Source: CAYHGV01 sp964356135 (GTDB taxonomy: Bacteria; Hydrothermota; Tepidihabitantia; CAYHGV01). Taken from it: a stretch of DNA of 27,782 nucleotides. Under the pieces are notes generated by a model. The model made no database searches and was not told the DNA's origin. It saw only the letters and a list, made by a program, of their open reading frames with translations. Below are positions 27,566 through 27,782 of this stretch, piece after piece. Numbering within the stretch: position 1 is the stretch's first letter; each line of letters starts with the position of its first letter. A program made the position numbers and the translations under genes. Location of the stretch: assembly GCA_964356135.1 (NCBI GenBank), contig CAYHGV010000034.1, forward strand, positions 1-27,782, in the 5' to 3' direction.

Positions 27566-27782
27566 TTATCTTAACCTTACTATCTTTTTGGTTGATTTAT
27601 ACTCTTTCGTCTCTAACCGATAAAAATAGATACCCGAAGCAAGCCTCCGGTTCTGGTCATCTTTGCCGTCCCAGGAGACGGTATAATAACCGGGCTTCTG
27701 CTTGTCATCCACCAACCTTCTCACCAGCCGTCCGTTGACATCATAGACCTTCAGACCAACATGGCTCTCTATGGGTAGCTGG
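27566..27782 (-). CDS. 3' end of a secreted protein with a FlgD/T9SS-like C-terminal domain (partial)
   Basis: Entering from the right edge, one minus-strand frame is open for 71 codons to TAA (27566-27568). It reads SHVGLKVYDVNGRLVRRLVD, then GYYTVSWDGKDDQNRRLASG, IYFYRLETKEYKSTKKIVRL and R. This is the FlgD-Ig-like C-terminal domain (Y-D-x-x-G-R-x-V-R-x-L, W-D-G-x-D-x-x-G/N, ASGIYFYRL, KKIVRL) that ends many secreted proteins in FCB-group bacteria, where it often acts as a sorting signal. The rest of the protein lies outside the window. It has no start codon here, so it is easy to miss in a frame search. Confidence 0.88.
   Translation of the reverse strand, partial: QLPIESHVGLKVYDVNGRLVRRLVDDKQKPGYYTVSWDGKDDQNRRLASGIYFYRLETKEYKSTKKIVRLR

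Overview
The window looks like part of the chromosome of an uncultured diderm bacterium, probably of the WOR-3/Stahlbacteria type or a related FCB-like lineage. This is inferred from gene content: an LpxH-type lipid A hydrolase and OmpA-like lipoproteins (outer membrane), a PorV/PorQ-like porin, and two proteins with FlgD/type IX-secretion-like C-terminal domains. No 16S rRNA gene is present, so the placement is not proven. Most genes lie on the minus strand; nucleotide positions below are plus-strand.

Layout. 1-3.2 kb is accessory DNA: a gene running off the left edge, a 3' gene remnant, a REP-associated tyrosine transposase (RAYT) between perfect 14-bp inverted repeats that cuts an IS3-type orfA, a free-standing LAGLIDADG endonuclease gene and a small lipoprotein. 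3.4-11.5 kb is a complete F-type ATP synthase operon, transcribed atpZ-atpI-atpB-atpE-atpF-atpH-atpA-atpG-atpD-(insert)-atpC. Its c subunit carries the Na+-binding residues of the Ilyobacter type. A four-helix-bundle (23S-IVP/S23 family) gene and unusual 7-bp/86-bp repeat tracts sit between atpD and atpC. 11.6 kb holds tRNA-Pro(GGG). 11.9-15.9 kb is the thrS-infC-rpmI-rplT-pheS translation operon, in which infC very probably starts at AUA. 16.5-19.2 kb holds a secreted PLD nuclease, LpxH, an LPP20/FlgT-like secreted protein and tRNA-Gly(CCC), whose 3' end is duplicated nearby. 19.4-25.7 kb is a cell-envelope block: two OmpA-like proteins, a secreted propeller-like protein, paired PASTA lipoproteins, paired carboxypeptidase-regulatory-like lipoproteins and a PorV-like porin. 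26.2-27.5 kb holds an M20 peptidase, followed by the 3' end of another gene with a sorting-like C-terminus.

Two genome-wide habits stand out. First, promoters are easy to read (TTGACA, usually a 16-17 bp spacer, then a TATAAT-like box), and in at least five cases the -10 box lies only 6-9 bp before the start codon, so those mRNAs should be leaderless. Second, many spacers, including junctions inside the ATP synthase operon, are filled with word-like quasi-periodic repeats of several distinct families (GAGTAGYGAG, TTTGCATTTT, ACGAATAGT, CTAAATCCTAAAC, CACAAAG, ATCCGTG). These often occur as inverted pairs or fold-backs. I know of no named element that explains them. They, and the four-helix-bundle gene built into one of them, are the best candidates here for something undescribed.
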